Source of the DNA: Lachnospiraceae bacterium
Lineage (GTDB): Bacteria > Bacillota > Clostridia > Lachnospirales > Lachnospiraceae
Direction: 5' to 3'
Length of the DNA stretch: 64,000 bases
Assembly (NCBI GenBank): GCA_023664345.1
Contig: JAMPFQ010000003.1
Location: forward strand, 62,001-126,000
Numbering within the stretch: the first letter of the stretch is position 1; each line of letters opens with the position of its first letter. The notes under the pieces are model-generated. The model was not told the DNA's origin, did no database searches, and saw only the letters and a list, made by a program, of their open reading frames with translations. Below, piece after piece: positions 18,110 through 25,931 of the stretch. The translations under genes were made by a program, and so were the position numbers.

Positions 18110-19063
18110 ATGACAAAAGACAAAGCTTCCGTCAGCAGCCCCAATTCTGCACAGGAAAATTCGACCGACAGCAGGAAAATATCCGATGAGGCCCCTGAAC
18201 TGACCACTAATTTGAGTGATTTTGCCCTTTTCCTCACAGTCATGAAAGACAAAACCGCTTATCGCAATACTTTGAGTATTATCCTGGACGAAAAGGATCT
18301 TTGGCTCAAAGAAGTCAAGGTGGAACAGGTGATTCTCAACAAAAGTGGAAAACGCGCCATCCGTCTCGATGCCTGGGCGCTCTCTGCGGACGAAAGACAG
18401 TTTGATATGGAAATGCAGAATGAATCAAATCAGGATTCCCTCCCCAGGCGTTCCCGGTTTTACCAGGGACTGATGGATTCGCCCACACTGAAGGCAGGCA
18501 GACAGACAAAATACAGGGATCTGCCCTCAAGCACCATTATTTTTATCACTCGGGACGATATTTTTAAAAAGGATCTTGCCAAATATACCTTTACGGAGCA
18601 GTGCGAAGAGGTGGCAGGGCTGAAGCTGGAGGACGGAACCACCAAAATTTTCCTGAACATGACCAGCAAAAACGGTTCTCAGGAATTGGTAAGTCTGTTA
18701 CAATATATGAAGAACACGGATATCCATAATCCGGAAATAACCGTGAAAGATGAACGGTTGCTGAGACTGGATAAAATAGTGACAAGCATAAAACAATCAG
18801 AGGAATGGGAGGCGGTCAGTATGGATTTGATCGATATCGGATTTAACAGAGGGATTCAACAGGGAATCTCCCAGGGAATTTCCCAAGGTGAACTAAAAAA
18901 CCTGATTTCTCTGATCTCCATGAAAAAATCAAAAGACTGCCCTGCGGCGGAAACTGCGGGTATGCTGGAAACCGATGTTTCCCTTGTACAGAAAGTATAT
19001 GACGCGCTCGAACGCTATGATGCAGAGACACAGTGGCAAAAGATCATGAAACTGATAGAGTGA
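18110..19063 (+). CDS. PD-(D/E)XK nuclease-family protein (transposase-associated)
   Basis: Member of the Rpn/PDDEXK family often annotated as a transposase-like protein. After a Ser/Asn-rich N-terminal stretch comes the FALFLTVMKDK region, then the nuclease core: LDAWALSADERQFDMEMQNE supplies the Asp and the ExQ residues, followed by YYQ-like RSRFYQGLMDS. The C-terminus contains the GISQGISQGE repeat common in this family and a helical tail. I use the ATG at 18110, with AAAGGA six bases upstream. Some relatives promote recombination or act as mobile nuclease genes. It stands alone with its own promoter and a shared terminator. Confidence 0.8.
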   Translation: MTKDKASVSSPNSAQENSTDSRKISDEAPELTTNLSDFALFLTVMKDKTAYRNTLSIILDEKDLWLKEVKVEQVILNKSGKRAIRLDAWALSADERQFDMEMQNESNQDSLPRRSRFYQGLMDSPTLKAGRQTKYRDLPSSTIIFITRDDIFKKDLAKYTFTEQCEEVAGLKLEDGTTKIFLNMTSKNGSQELVSLLQYMKNTDIHNPEITVKDERLLRLDKIVTSIKQSEEWEAVSMDLIDIGFNRGIQQGISQGISQGELKNLISLISMKKSKDCPAAETAGMLETDVSLVQKVYDALERYDAETQWQKIMKLIE

Positions 19064-19074
19064 TCCCTTTCAAA

Positions 19075-19104
19075 AAAGGACCGCTGCAGCCGCAGCAGTC
19101 CTTT
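19075..19104. terminator. Bidirectional terminator between nuclease and hydrogenase genes
   Basis: AAAGGACCGCTGC and GCAGCAGTCCTTT form a strong stem with an AGCC-type loop. On the minus strand it is followed by six T residues, serving the hydrogenase operon; on the plus strand a pyrimidine-rich run follows. Confidence 0.85.
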
Positions 19105-19115
19105 CCTTTTCCATT

Positions 19116-20858
19116 CTACAGGTAATTATGTGTCCCATAATACAGTTCATTCACATGCCCGGAGTGGAGCAGTTCGTGAGCCTTGTGGCCAAGAGGCTTT
19201 CCAAGGAACTCCTCATAAGCTTTCTTGATCTCGGGATTCTCATGGGAGAACCGCAACGGACGTTCGCTGTCGATCTGGTACAGCTTGCCGCCCCGGCTGC
19301 CAGCCATTTCGCAGCCGTCGTGGATGGGCTGTCCGCCGCCGCCCACGCAGCCGCCGGGACAGGCCATGACCTCCACGAAGTCATATTTTACCTTGCCGTT
19401 CATGATATCCTGCATCAGCTTCTCCGCGTTGCCCAGTCCGCTGACAGTGCAGGTATGTAACGTCTTGTCGCCCAGGACGAAATCCGCTTCTCTCCTGCCG
19501 TCCTCGCCGCGCACTGCCCGGAAAGCGTCCGCGTCGGGATTATGTCCCTCCACCACGGCGTAAGCAGTCCGCAGGGCCGCCTCCATGACGCCGCCGGTGA
19601 CGCCGAAGATCACGCCCGCGCCGGTGCTCTCGCCCAGCGGGGAATCAAACTGCTGCTCCTTTAAGAATTTAGGATTGATATGTTCCGCACGGATCATGCG
19701 CACAAATTCCCTGGTAGTCAGCACCACATCCACATCCTGTCCCGCTCCCGCGCTCCTCATGTAGGAAAGAGCCGCCTCGCGCTTCTTGGATACGCAGGGC
19801 ATGATGGAGATACAGCAGATATTGTGGGGATCGATCCCTTTCTTCTCCGCGAAATAAGTCTTTGCCATGGCGCCAAACATCTGCTGGGGCGACTTTGCCG
19901 TGGAAAGATTCCGCAGGTAAGCAGGATATCTCTTGGATACAAAACTCACCCAGCCGGGACAGCAGGAGGTGAACATGGGCCATGCATACTTGCCGGGATT
20001 GCCCAGACGCTCCAGCAGTTCATTTCCCTCCTCCATGATCGTAAGATCGGCTGCAAAGTTGGTGTCAAATACATAATCGAATCCGATACGCTTCAGCGCC
20101 GCCACCATGCGTCCCTCGCTGGATTCCTCGGGGCTAAGCCCCAATTCCTCGCCCCACGCGGTACGGACTGCGGGCGCCACCTGGACCACGGTGATCTTCT
20201 CGGGATCCGCCAGCATTTCAAATACTTTGGGAATATCATTTCTCTCCCGCAGGGCTCCGGTAGGACAATGAGTGATACACTGTCCGCAGAGAGTACAATC
20301 CGACGCGTCTATAGCCTTGTTGCAGGCCACATCCACCGTGGTGCGGGAGCCTGTGTTCTGCACATCCCACACATGCATATCCTGAACCTTGTCGCAGATC
20401 TGTACGCATCGCATGCATTTGATACATTTCCTGGAATCACGGATCAGGGGGAAAGAATCATCCCAGGGCGTCTCGGGGACTTCCTCCTTAAAAGGAATCT
20501 CCAGGATACCCAGATCGTTGGATATCTTCTGTAGATTACAGTTTCCGCTCCTCACGCAGGTCGCACAGTGGCAGTCATGCTGTGACAGCACCAGTTCCAC
20601 ATTGGAGCGGCGCACACGGCGCACCCTGGGAGAATTGGTGTAGATCACCATTCCCTCCTCCACAGGACTGTTACAGGCGGTGATCAGTTTATCCTTGCCC
20701 TGCATTTCCACCACACAGACCTTGCAGGCGCTTATCTCATTGATTCCCTCCAGGAAACAGAGATGCGGAACCTCGATTCCAAGTTCCATCGCCGCTTTCA
20801 TAACGGTTGTTCCCTCGGGAACGGAAACGCTAAGACCATCTATCGTAAGATTTACCAT
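19116..20858 (-). CDS. [FeFe] hydrogenase, soluble group A
   Basis: Catalytic subunit that makes or consumes H2 in the cytoplasm. Order: N-terminal [2Fe-2S] ferredoxin-like domain (1-75), His-Cys [4Fe-4S] motif (HDCHCATCVRSGNC, about 93-106), two-cluster ferredoxin domain (CIKCMRCVQICDKV and CTLCGQCITHCPTG), then the H-cluster domain with all three signatures: TSCCPGW, MPCVSKK and ACPGGCVGGGGQ. All H-cluster cysteines are present. 580 residues, full length. Its start overlaps the preceding gene by seven bases, so the two proteins are probably made together as one enzyme. Confidence 0.93.
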   Translation of the reverse strand: MVNLTIDGLSVSVPEGTTVMKAAMELGIEVPHLCFLEGINEISACKVCVVEMQGKDKLITACNSPVEEGMVIYTNSPRVRRVRRSNVELVLSQHDCHCATCVRSGNCNLQKISNDLGILEIPFKEEVPETPWDDSFPLIRDSRKCIKCMRCVQICDKVQDMHVWDVQNTGSRTTVDVACNKAIDASDCTLCGQCITHCPTGALRERNDIPKVFEMLADPEKITVVQVAPAVRTAWGEELGLSPEESSEGRMVAALKRIGFDYVFDTNFAADLTIMEEGNELLERLGNPGKYAWPMFTSCCPGWVSFVSKRYPAYLRNLSTAKSPQQMFGAMAKTYFAEKKGIDPHNICCISIMPCVSKKREAALSYMRSAGAGQDVDVVLTTREFVRMIRAEHINPKFLKEQQFDSPLGESTGAGVIFGVTGGVMEAALRTAYAVVEGHNPDADAFRAVRGEDGRREADFVLGDKTLHTCTVSGLGNAEKLMQDIMNGKVKYDFVEVMACPGGCVGGGGQPIHDGCEMAGSRGGKLYQIDSERPLRFSHENPEIKKAYEEFLGKPLGHKAHELLHSGHVNELYYGTHNYL

Positions 20859-22702
20859 ATTGCCGCACGTCCTCCTTTCAGGCTTCCGTAGCCAAACTTG
20901 TCACAGCGCAGGCAGCGTCCCGCTTCCTGGCAGGCCTCCTGCTCCGTCATGCCGCACTCGAAAGCGTCAAAGTTCTTCTTTCTCTCACCCGCTTCCTTCT
21001 CGGAAAGCTGAATCCTGCCGCAGGGTTCCTTATCCTCATAATTCACGGGAGGGATCTCCACATCACAGGGAACCACATGATGATATCCCAGGTACTCGTC
21101 AATATTCGCAGCCGCCACCTTACCGGACGCAATGGCGCGGATCACGGTGGCCGGTCCGGTCACGCAGTCGCCTCCCGCGAATACGCCGGGCACATCCTTT
21201 ACCTCGCTGTCGCTCATGGCGGAAATGGTGCCTCTCTTCACGGAAAGACCTGCCTCCTGGAAGTGTCGTGTCTCAATACCCTGGCCGATGGCAACCACCA
21301 CAATATCGCAGGGAATCCGCATCAGGGGCACATCCGCCTGAATGGGCCTTGCCCTGCCCCAGGCGTCGATAGGGCCGATGATCTGGGGTTCCACCCAGAG
21401 CGCCACAACATTGCCGTTCTCATCCGCCTCTATCTTATGCGGCGCTTTCAGCGCGTAAAGTTCCGCGCCCTCCGCGATAGCGCCCTCCACTTCCTCGGGA
21501 AGGGCGGTCATATCGTCCTGGCGCCTCCTGTAGGCAATGCCCACTTTCTTCGCGCCCAGACGGATAGCGGAACGGGTACAGTCCATGGCCACGTTGCCGC
21601 CGCCTACCACCACCACAGTCTTATCCTTAAAATCAGGCATATTATCATCGCCGATGCTGCGGAGCATTTCCACCGCGGAGATCACGCCTTTGGAATCCTC
21701 GCCCTCGATACCGATCTTCTTATCCGTATGTGCCCCGATGGCCACATGCACGGCGTCAAATTCTTCTCTTAACTTTTCAAAGGGAATCTCACCCTCACCG
21801 TTGCCGATCCTGGTATTCAGCCTGACCTCCACACCGGTGGAAAGGATCACGTCGATATCCTCCTGCAGGCGCTCCCTGGGAAAACGATAATTGGGAATGC
21901 CGTAACGGAGCATGCCGCCCAGCTTGCTCTTTTCTTCAAAGACTACCGCGTGATGCCCCATCAGTTCCAGATAGTAAGCCGCGGAAAGGCCACCCGGGCC
22001 GCCGCCCACGATAGCGATCCTCTTGCCTGTGCTCTCCGCCTTTTCGGGCACGGGAACCGTATTCGCCCTGGCATTGTCCACCGCCATGCGTTTCAGGCCC
22101 CTGATATTGATGGAACTGTCGATCATATTGCGGCGGCATCTCGCCTCACAGGGATGCTCGCAGATCAGTGCGCAGGCCGTGGGGAACGGATTGTCCTTGC
22201 GGATCAGCTTCACCGCGTCCGCATACCGTTTCTCCCTCACCAGCGCTATGTAGCCGGGAATATCCACACCCGCGGGGCACAGCGCCACACAGGGCACGGG
22301 CTGGGTGATATGGCAGGAGCATTTCCCATGCTCGATGTGATGCCTGTAATCCTCCATAAAACCGTCCATTCCGGTCAGGACCATATGGGCTGCCTCATAA
22401 CCGATGGCACAGTCGGCGGAATCCATGATATTCCCCGCCGTCTCACGGATCAGATCCAACGTCTTTAAATCTGCCCTTCCCTCCAGCACATCTTCCAGCA
22501 GATGCTGAAGCTGGCCCAGTCCTACCCGGCAGGGTGTGCATTTACCACAAGTCTGGGCGTGACACAGCTTCAGGAAAGACAGCTGCAGGTCCACGGGACA
22601 AAGTCCGGGAGGACTGGCAACGATGCGCCGTTCCAGATCCTTGTACAGACGCTCTACCGTCAGCTGCGCCGTATTGGGTGTTGCGATGTTCAGTCGGCTC
22701 AT
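20852..22702 (-). CDS. NuoF-type FeS / GltD-like flavin oxidoreductase fusion
   Basis: Electron-transfer partner of the hydrogenase. Residues 1-125 match the C-terminal [4Fe-4S] part of NuoF/HydB (CGKCTPCRVG at 52-61) without its FMN/NADH domain. Residues 130-215 are a GltD-like double [4Fe-4S] domain (CVALCPAGVDIPGY, CEHPCEARCRR). From about 228 comes a two-dinucleotide-binding flavoprotein domain with GGGPGGLSAAYY (FAD) and VVGGGNVAMDCTRSA (NAD(P)H), and the late FAGGDC motif. The C-terminus adds GRCLRCDKFGYG. The plan suggests that electrons pass between NAD(P)H and the hydrogenase. First gene of the pair, with a good promoter and AGAGGAG upstream. Confidence 0.85.
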   Translation of the reverse strand: MSRLNIATPNTAQLTVERLYKDLERRIVASPPGLCPVDLQLSFLKLCHAQTCGKCTPCRVGLGQLQHLLEDVLEGRADLKTLDLIRETAGNIMDSADCAIGYEAAHMVLTGMDGFMEDYRHHIEHGKCSCHITQPVPCVALCPAGVDIPGYIALVREKRYADAVKLIRKDNPFPTACALICEHPCEARCRRNMIDSSINIRGLKRMAVDNARANTVPVPEKAESTGKRIAIVGGGPGGLSAAYYLELMGHHAVVFEEKSKLGGMLRYGIPNYRFPRERLQEDIDVILSTGVEVRLNTRIGNGEGEIPFEKLREEFDAVHVAIGAHTDKKIGIEGEDSKGVISAVEMLRSIGDDNMPDFKDKTVVVVGGGNVAMDCTRSAIRLGAKKVGIAYRRRQDDMTALPEEVEGAIAEGAELYALKAPHKIEADENGNVVALWVEPQIIGPIDAWGRARPIQADVPLMRIPCDIVVVAIGQGIETRHFQEAGLSVKRGTISAMSDSEVKDVPGVFAGGDCVTGPATVIRAIASGKVAAANIDEYLGYHHVVPCDVEIPPVNYEDKEPCGRIQLSEKEAGERKKNFDAFECGMTEQEACQEAGRCLRCDKFGYGSLKGGRAAIW

Positions 22703-22790
22703 TCTTTTCTCCTCTTTTCCTCACGAAATCTGTAAAATGTATGAAAGCCCTTACATTCTCCTGTGACTTTCTTACAATTTTATACCTCAT

Positions 22791-22819
22791 ATTTTACAGT
22801 ACCTGACGAAAAGTATCAA
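22791..22819 (-). promoter_or_regulatory. Promoter of the hydrogenase operon
   Basis: Minus-strand TTGATA (22814-22819) and TAAAAT (22791-22796), 17-base spacer, about 90 bases before the first ATG. I see no clear Rex operator in the leader. Confidence 0.75.
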
Positions 22820-22857
22820 TAGTTTTTGCATAAGTTAAATTTTTATCGATTTTTCTG

Positions 22858-22875
22858 AATGTAACCGCTTACATT
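22858..22875. promoter_or_regulatory. AATGTAA/TTACATT dyad upstream of the hydrogenase promoter
   Basis: Perfect 7-bp inverted repeat with a CCGC spacer, about 40 bases upstream of the hydrogenase -35. It overlaps the stop codon of the hip remnant and has no T-run, so an operator is more likely than a terminator. The binding protein is unknown. Confidence 0.5.
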
Positions 22876-23218
22876 GTTATTTTTTCAAATATTTTCCCGC
22901 ACTCCTCCGCAATCTGATCCAGCGACATATCCTCCATGCCTGTATCTAATCTCGTTTCCAGCTGATAGGTCAGCGCTCCCATCCCTGTCGCTCCAACGAT
23001 CGCCAGTCGGTTCAGATTGTTGACCGTGGCCGGATCCATGCGCTCCCTCAACAGCAGGCAATCCACCAACAGCCTCCCCCATCCGTCAGGGAGACTGTCT
23101 GCAAACACGCCAAAAACCCTCCAAAAGGTTCATAGCCTTTTGGAAGGAATACCCTCTTCTCCAGCGTTCCGACCTTTTTATCCCCCAAAAACACATGGAT
23201 CACTTTATGATCGTTCAT
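22869..23218 (-). pseudogene. HipA N-terminal domain (HipS-like) remnant, frameshifted
   Basis: Starts at an ATG overlapping the end of the XRE gene with AGGAGG upstream. The first 37 or so codons read MNDHKVIHVFLGDKKVGTL then EKRVFLPKGYEPFGG; the frame then shifts near 23117-23122 (a GGG/TTTTT run) and continues as GVFADSLPDGWGRLLVD to LNRLAIVGATGMGALTY, a typical HipA N-domain. Compared with family members I remember, a block of about 30 residues between VGTL and the EKRVFLP part also seems to be missing. No kinase domain follows before the hydrogenase promoter. So this is the degraded first half of a HipA, or a HipS, without its HipT kinase. Confidence 0.75.
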
Positions 23219-23486
23219 CAATTACCTCCTGGATAGACGCATAACCCTTTCTGGAAAACAACCCGTCAAAATCCTCTTCACATCCCAAGGCAAAAGCGAG
23301 TTTGATCAGTGAGGACAATGATATCTCTCCCGTGCGTTCAAATCTTTTGAGCGACCCCAGGCTGACATCCGCCCGCTCACTCAGCCGAGCCTGCGATAAC
23401 TTCCTCTCCTTTCTCCTCTCTCTCATTCTCGCCGCGATCTCCATGTTTATCTCATTGGGTGATTTTAGAAAAAACTTTTTATCCAT
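23205..23486 (-). CDS. XRE-family regulator, HipB-like antitoxin
   Basis: Small DNA-binding protein with a full helix-turn-helix: MRERRKERKLSQARLSERAD, VSLGSLKRFERTG, then SLSSLIKLAFALG. It sits directly before and overlaps the hip remnant, the order of hipB before hipS/hipA. An upstream TTG at 23522 lies inside the -35 box and is unlikely; the ATG at 23486 is at or within a base or two of the predicted transcript start, so the mRNA may be leaderless. About 93 residues. With its toxin gone it could still act on its own promoter. Confidence 0.8.
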   Translation of the reverse strand: MDKKFFLKSPNEINMEIAARMRERRKERKLSQARLSERADVSLGSLKRFERTGEISLSSLIKLAFALGCEEDFDGLFSRKGYASIQEVIDERS

Positions 23487-23546
23487 AGATAATATTTTAT
23501 CCCAAAACGGATTTTTTATCAAGTTCTGGCTAACATTTTATCTATG
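23484..23546 (-). promoter_or_regulatory. hip promoter flanked by inverted CATAGATAA arms
   Basis: Minus-strand TTGATA (23517-23522) and TAAAAT (23494-23499) with 17 bases between. A 9-bp inverted repeat, CATAGATAA (23484-23492) and TTATCTATG (23538-23546), brackets it, suggesting two half-sites for the HipB-like protein. Confidence 0.7.
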
Positions 23547-23548
23547 AT

Positions 23549-24283
23549 TTAAATATATCGTATCTCTATCTCCCCAAAAGAGACCTCCGCCCTGACCTCC
23601 AGCGTTTCCACACCCGCCGGATCACACTGCCCTTTTTCCCTGATGCTGCCAAAAGCTGTCTCGCCCTTGATGACCACATTCCATGCGGCAGGTATATAGA
23701 GGGTCATTTTACCGAAGTTCGACTCCGCACGCACGCAGGCGGTATGGTCTTTCAGTTCCGCGCTGTCAAAATAGACCGACATGCAGCCAAAGTTGTTTTC
23801 CAGACGCACTGATTCAAGCATCCCGCCGGTAAGATATTTTACGGTCTCCCCAAAATTATTTTCCAGGCGCACTTCCCCCGCCGGGCCGGCCTGCACAAAT
23901 TCCTCTGTATTTCTCTTATACCATCCGCTCCCATCGGTTTCGGCATCATTGTCGGAAATATGTCCATGTATTCTCCAGTGTCTCCCCCTGTGCGGAAAAA
24001 GCACATGCAGGCCGATGCTGCCCAAAAGCGCCGCCGCCAGAATGGACCACGGACTGATCCGGGAAATTCCCAAACGATCGCTATTTATAATCACCATGAT
24101 TGCGATGGGAAACAGGATCAGCACATACCTCCTGCGGATGATCCCCTCTGCCAGCAACACCACCATGGCAAGCATGATCAATATATCCGACACGCGAATG
24201 TCGAAAAAATTTCCTGCTATGATCAGCGCCGCCGCTAACAAAAACGCCAGTCCCCATAAGATCTTTTTTGTCTTTCTTGTCAT
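23549..24283 (-). CDS. LiaF-like envelope-stress membrane protein
   Basis: About 244 residues. The N-terminal 100 residues hold four hydrophobic segments typical of the LiaF transmembrane domain. The C-terminal half resembles the LiaF cell-wall-active-antibiotic response domain: a beta-helix-like series of repeats each built around NNFG or SFG (VRLENNFGETVKYL, VRLENNFGCMSVYF, RAESNFGKMTLYI, ETAFGSI, EVSFGEIEI). It probably monitors or inhibits an envelope signalling pathway. The start could also be at 24304. It follows the LytTR regulator gene by about 85 bases, likely its partner. Confidence 0.75.
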   Translation of the reverse strand: MTRKTKKILWGLAFLLAAALIIAGNFFDIRVSDILIMLAMVVLLAEGIIRRRYVLILFPIAIMVIINSDRLGISRISPWSILAAALLGSIGLHVLFPHRGRHWRIHGHISDNDAETDGSGWYKRNTEEFVQAGPAGEVRLENNFGETVKYLTGGMLESVRLENNFGCMSVYFDSAELKDHTACVRAESNFGKMTLYIPAAWNVVIKGETAFGSIREKGQCDPAGVETLEVRAEVSFGEIEIRYI

Positions 24284-24368
24284 AATAACCACTCTTTCCT
24301 GCATCCTGCAAATTTGTGTGTGAAAAGCTTCATGTGTTTTACGCAGTTTGTTAAATCTCGTCTTAATT

Positions 24369-24830
24369 TTATGCTTTCAGCCGCCTCTCCCGCAGGCGTT
24401 CCAGCACCGCCTTGTAATAGCTTCTGGACACCATGACGCTTTTGTTGCTTCCCTGAAACTCCGCCACACTGGAAGCCGTCAGGTTCCTGGTAATGGAATA
24501 AATATGATCCAGGTTTGCTATGGTGGACTTTGATATCCTCATAAACCCGCCCGGCAGAAGTTCTTCCAGTTCATACAGCTTGTAGGGACATACAAACAAC
24601 TGCTCTGCGGTGTGGGCATAGATATTCCTTCCCTCTGTCTCAAAAAAATAGATCCTCTCTATGGGAATATAGTATTCCGTATCTCCCCGGGCAAGGGGCA
24701 GGCACCGCTTGCTGTTTCCCTGTTCCATAATATAATCCTGGAGCATCACGATATCTTCATCCAACTGCCCGCATCGGATCAGAACCTCCGCCTCCTGCAG
24801 GCCGCTTACCACCTCGATCTTGACCCTCAT
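24369..24830 (-). CDS. LytTR-family transcriptional regulator
   Basis: Free-standing LytTR regulator of 153 residues without a receiver domain. The N-terminal 50 residues are a short unassigned domain; the DNA-binding LytTR domain runs from about 55, with IPIERIYFFETEGRNIYAHT and FMRISKSTIANLDHIYSI typical. I use the ATG at 24830 with GGGAG seven bases upstream; the GTG at 24836 would lie inside that site. Upstream there is a promoter with a dyad, so autoregulation is likely. With the LiaF-like gene it forms a two-gene module. Confidence 0.88.
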   Translation of the reverse strand: MRVKIEVVSGLQEAEVLIRCGQLDEDIVMLQDYIMEQGNSKRCLPLARGDTEYYIPIERIYFFETEGRNIYAHTAEQLFVCPYKLYELEELLPGGFMRISKSTIANLDHIYSITRNLTASSVAEFQGSNKSVMVSRSYYKAVLERLRERRLKA

Positions 24831-24865
24831 ATGCACTCTCCCTTGAAAGCGTCAATATGTAACAT

Positions 24866-24927
24866 GTGTTATATTAACACTTTCCTTTTCTGTAACAAGT
24901 ATACACACAAATCCCGGAAAGAGTAAA
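24866..24927 (-). promoter_or_regulatory. LytTR gene promoter with GTGTTA/TAACAC dyad
   Basis: Minus-strand TTTACT (24922-24927) and TATACT (24898-24903) with an 18-base spacer. GTGTTA-TAT-TAACAC (24866-24880) lies just downstream of the expected start, a good place for an autoregulatory operator. Confidence 0.65.
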
Positions 24928-24964
24928 CAGCTTTGACGCAACAGGTGAAAAACAGTCGCTAAGA

Positions 24965-25125
24965 GGTAAAAAAGTGGGCAATGCCCACTTCGAAGAATGC
25001 TTCGCATTCTTCCCCAACCAGAGCGAAATTTCCTATAAGGTAAAAAAGTGGGCAATGCCCACTTTGAAGAATGCTTCGCATTCTTCCCCGGCTGCAATGA
25101 AGTTTCCTATAAGGTAAAAAGGAAG
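24965..25125. repeat. 74-bp tandem hairpin repeat
   Basis: About 2.2 copies with a 74-bp period, starting at GGTAAAAAAGTGGGC. Each full copy has two perfect hairpins: AAGTGGGCA/TGCCCACTT and GAAGAATGC-TTC-GCATTCTTC. The third partial copy reaches the end of the acyltransferase gene at 25131. Together with the LytTR promoter it fills the 300-base gap 24831-25130. Confidence 0.88.
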
Positions 25126-25130
25126 AGTTG

Positions 25131-25925
25131 CTAAGTCTCTTCCTTCCTGCGATACCTGATATATTCATAATCACTGCTTTTACTGCGTTCCACCATGCAC
25201 TGATACACCCGGTCACGCAGCTTCTGTCTTGCTTCCCTGGGATCCAGGGACTCATCCGCGAAAAAAGGGCCGTCGATGTAAGTGACGATCTGCACCTTTT
25301 CCCCCTTCTTTCCTCTCCTGTGATAGGTGTTTGTCAAGGCAAACACCGGACACTTCAATTTCACCGGATACCGGAAAGAAACCGCTTTAAAGGGCCGGAT
25401 CCCAATATAATAGGGCCAGATATGAGCCTCCGGGTAGATGGTCACGGAATCATTCCGTCCGATCTTGTCCTCCACCGCCTCCATAAAATGCTTCATACCG
25501 CCCAGGTCACAGGGAATGGGGATCGCTCCCAGCATTTCCACCAGCTTCCCCAGTCCCGGCATGGAAATATTCTCGGGGTTCACGATAAAGAAATTTCTCT
25601 TGGGATAATTTCCCAGACTGGGGATAAAAGTATCCGCAAAGGGCTGTGTATGGTTCCCATATATAAAATAACCACTGTTTCTGTAAGTCTTCAGCTTTTC
25701 ACGCCCTACAAATCTTATATGGAATTTTAACTTTGCATACAGATATTTGATGGGCATGCTGAACACATTCTGCACAGCCAGCGAACAAAGATCCCACAGC
25801 TTTCCATGAAAATAACGGAAGTTACTGTCCACCACCCTGGGCGTGATCTGCGCCTCGGAAAACTCGTCATTTAACTCGTCACTGTAATAGATGACTTTTC
25901 TTTCACCTGATGTCCGTTTCCCCAA
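25131..25925 (-). CDS. PlsC-like acyltransferase with HX5D motif
   Basis: Lysophospholipid/glycerolipid acyltransferase-like protein, 264 residues. The acceptor motif reads NHTQPFADTF, with five rather than four residues between His and Asp; later YPEAHIWPYY and the GIRPFKAVSFRYPV block match the family. A membrane-associated helix is near 50-70. Last gene of a six-gene operon, six bases after a second PlsC-like gene. Likely transfers an acyl chain to a glycolipid or sugar acceptor made by the neighbouring GT8 enzymes, which is inference from context. Confidence 0.8.
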   Translation of the reverse strand: MGKRTSGERKVIYYSDELNDEFSEAQITPRVVDSNFRYFHGKLWDLCSLAVQNVFSMPIKYLYAKLKFHIRFVGREKLKTYRNSGYFIYGNHTQPFADTFIPSLGNYPKRNFFIVNPENISMPGLGKLVEMLGAIPIPCDLGGMKHFMEAVEDKIGRNDSVTIYPEAHIWPYYIGIRPFKAVSFRYPVKLKCPVFALTNTYHRRGKKGEKVQIVTYIDGPFFADESLDPREARQKLRDRVYQCMVERSKSSDYEYIRYRRKEET

Positions 25926-25931
25926 AATAAT

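Noticed and set aside
22703..22790. Rex operator in the hydrogenase leader
   Set aside because: No TTGTG-N8-CACAA dyad is present; only partial half-sites.
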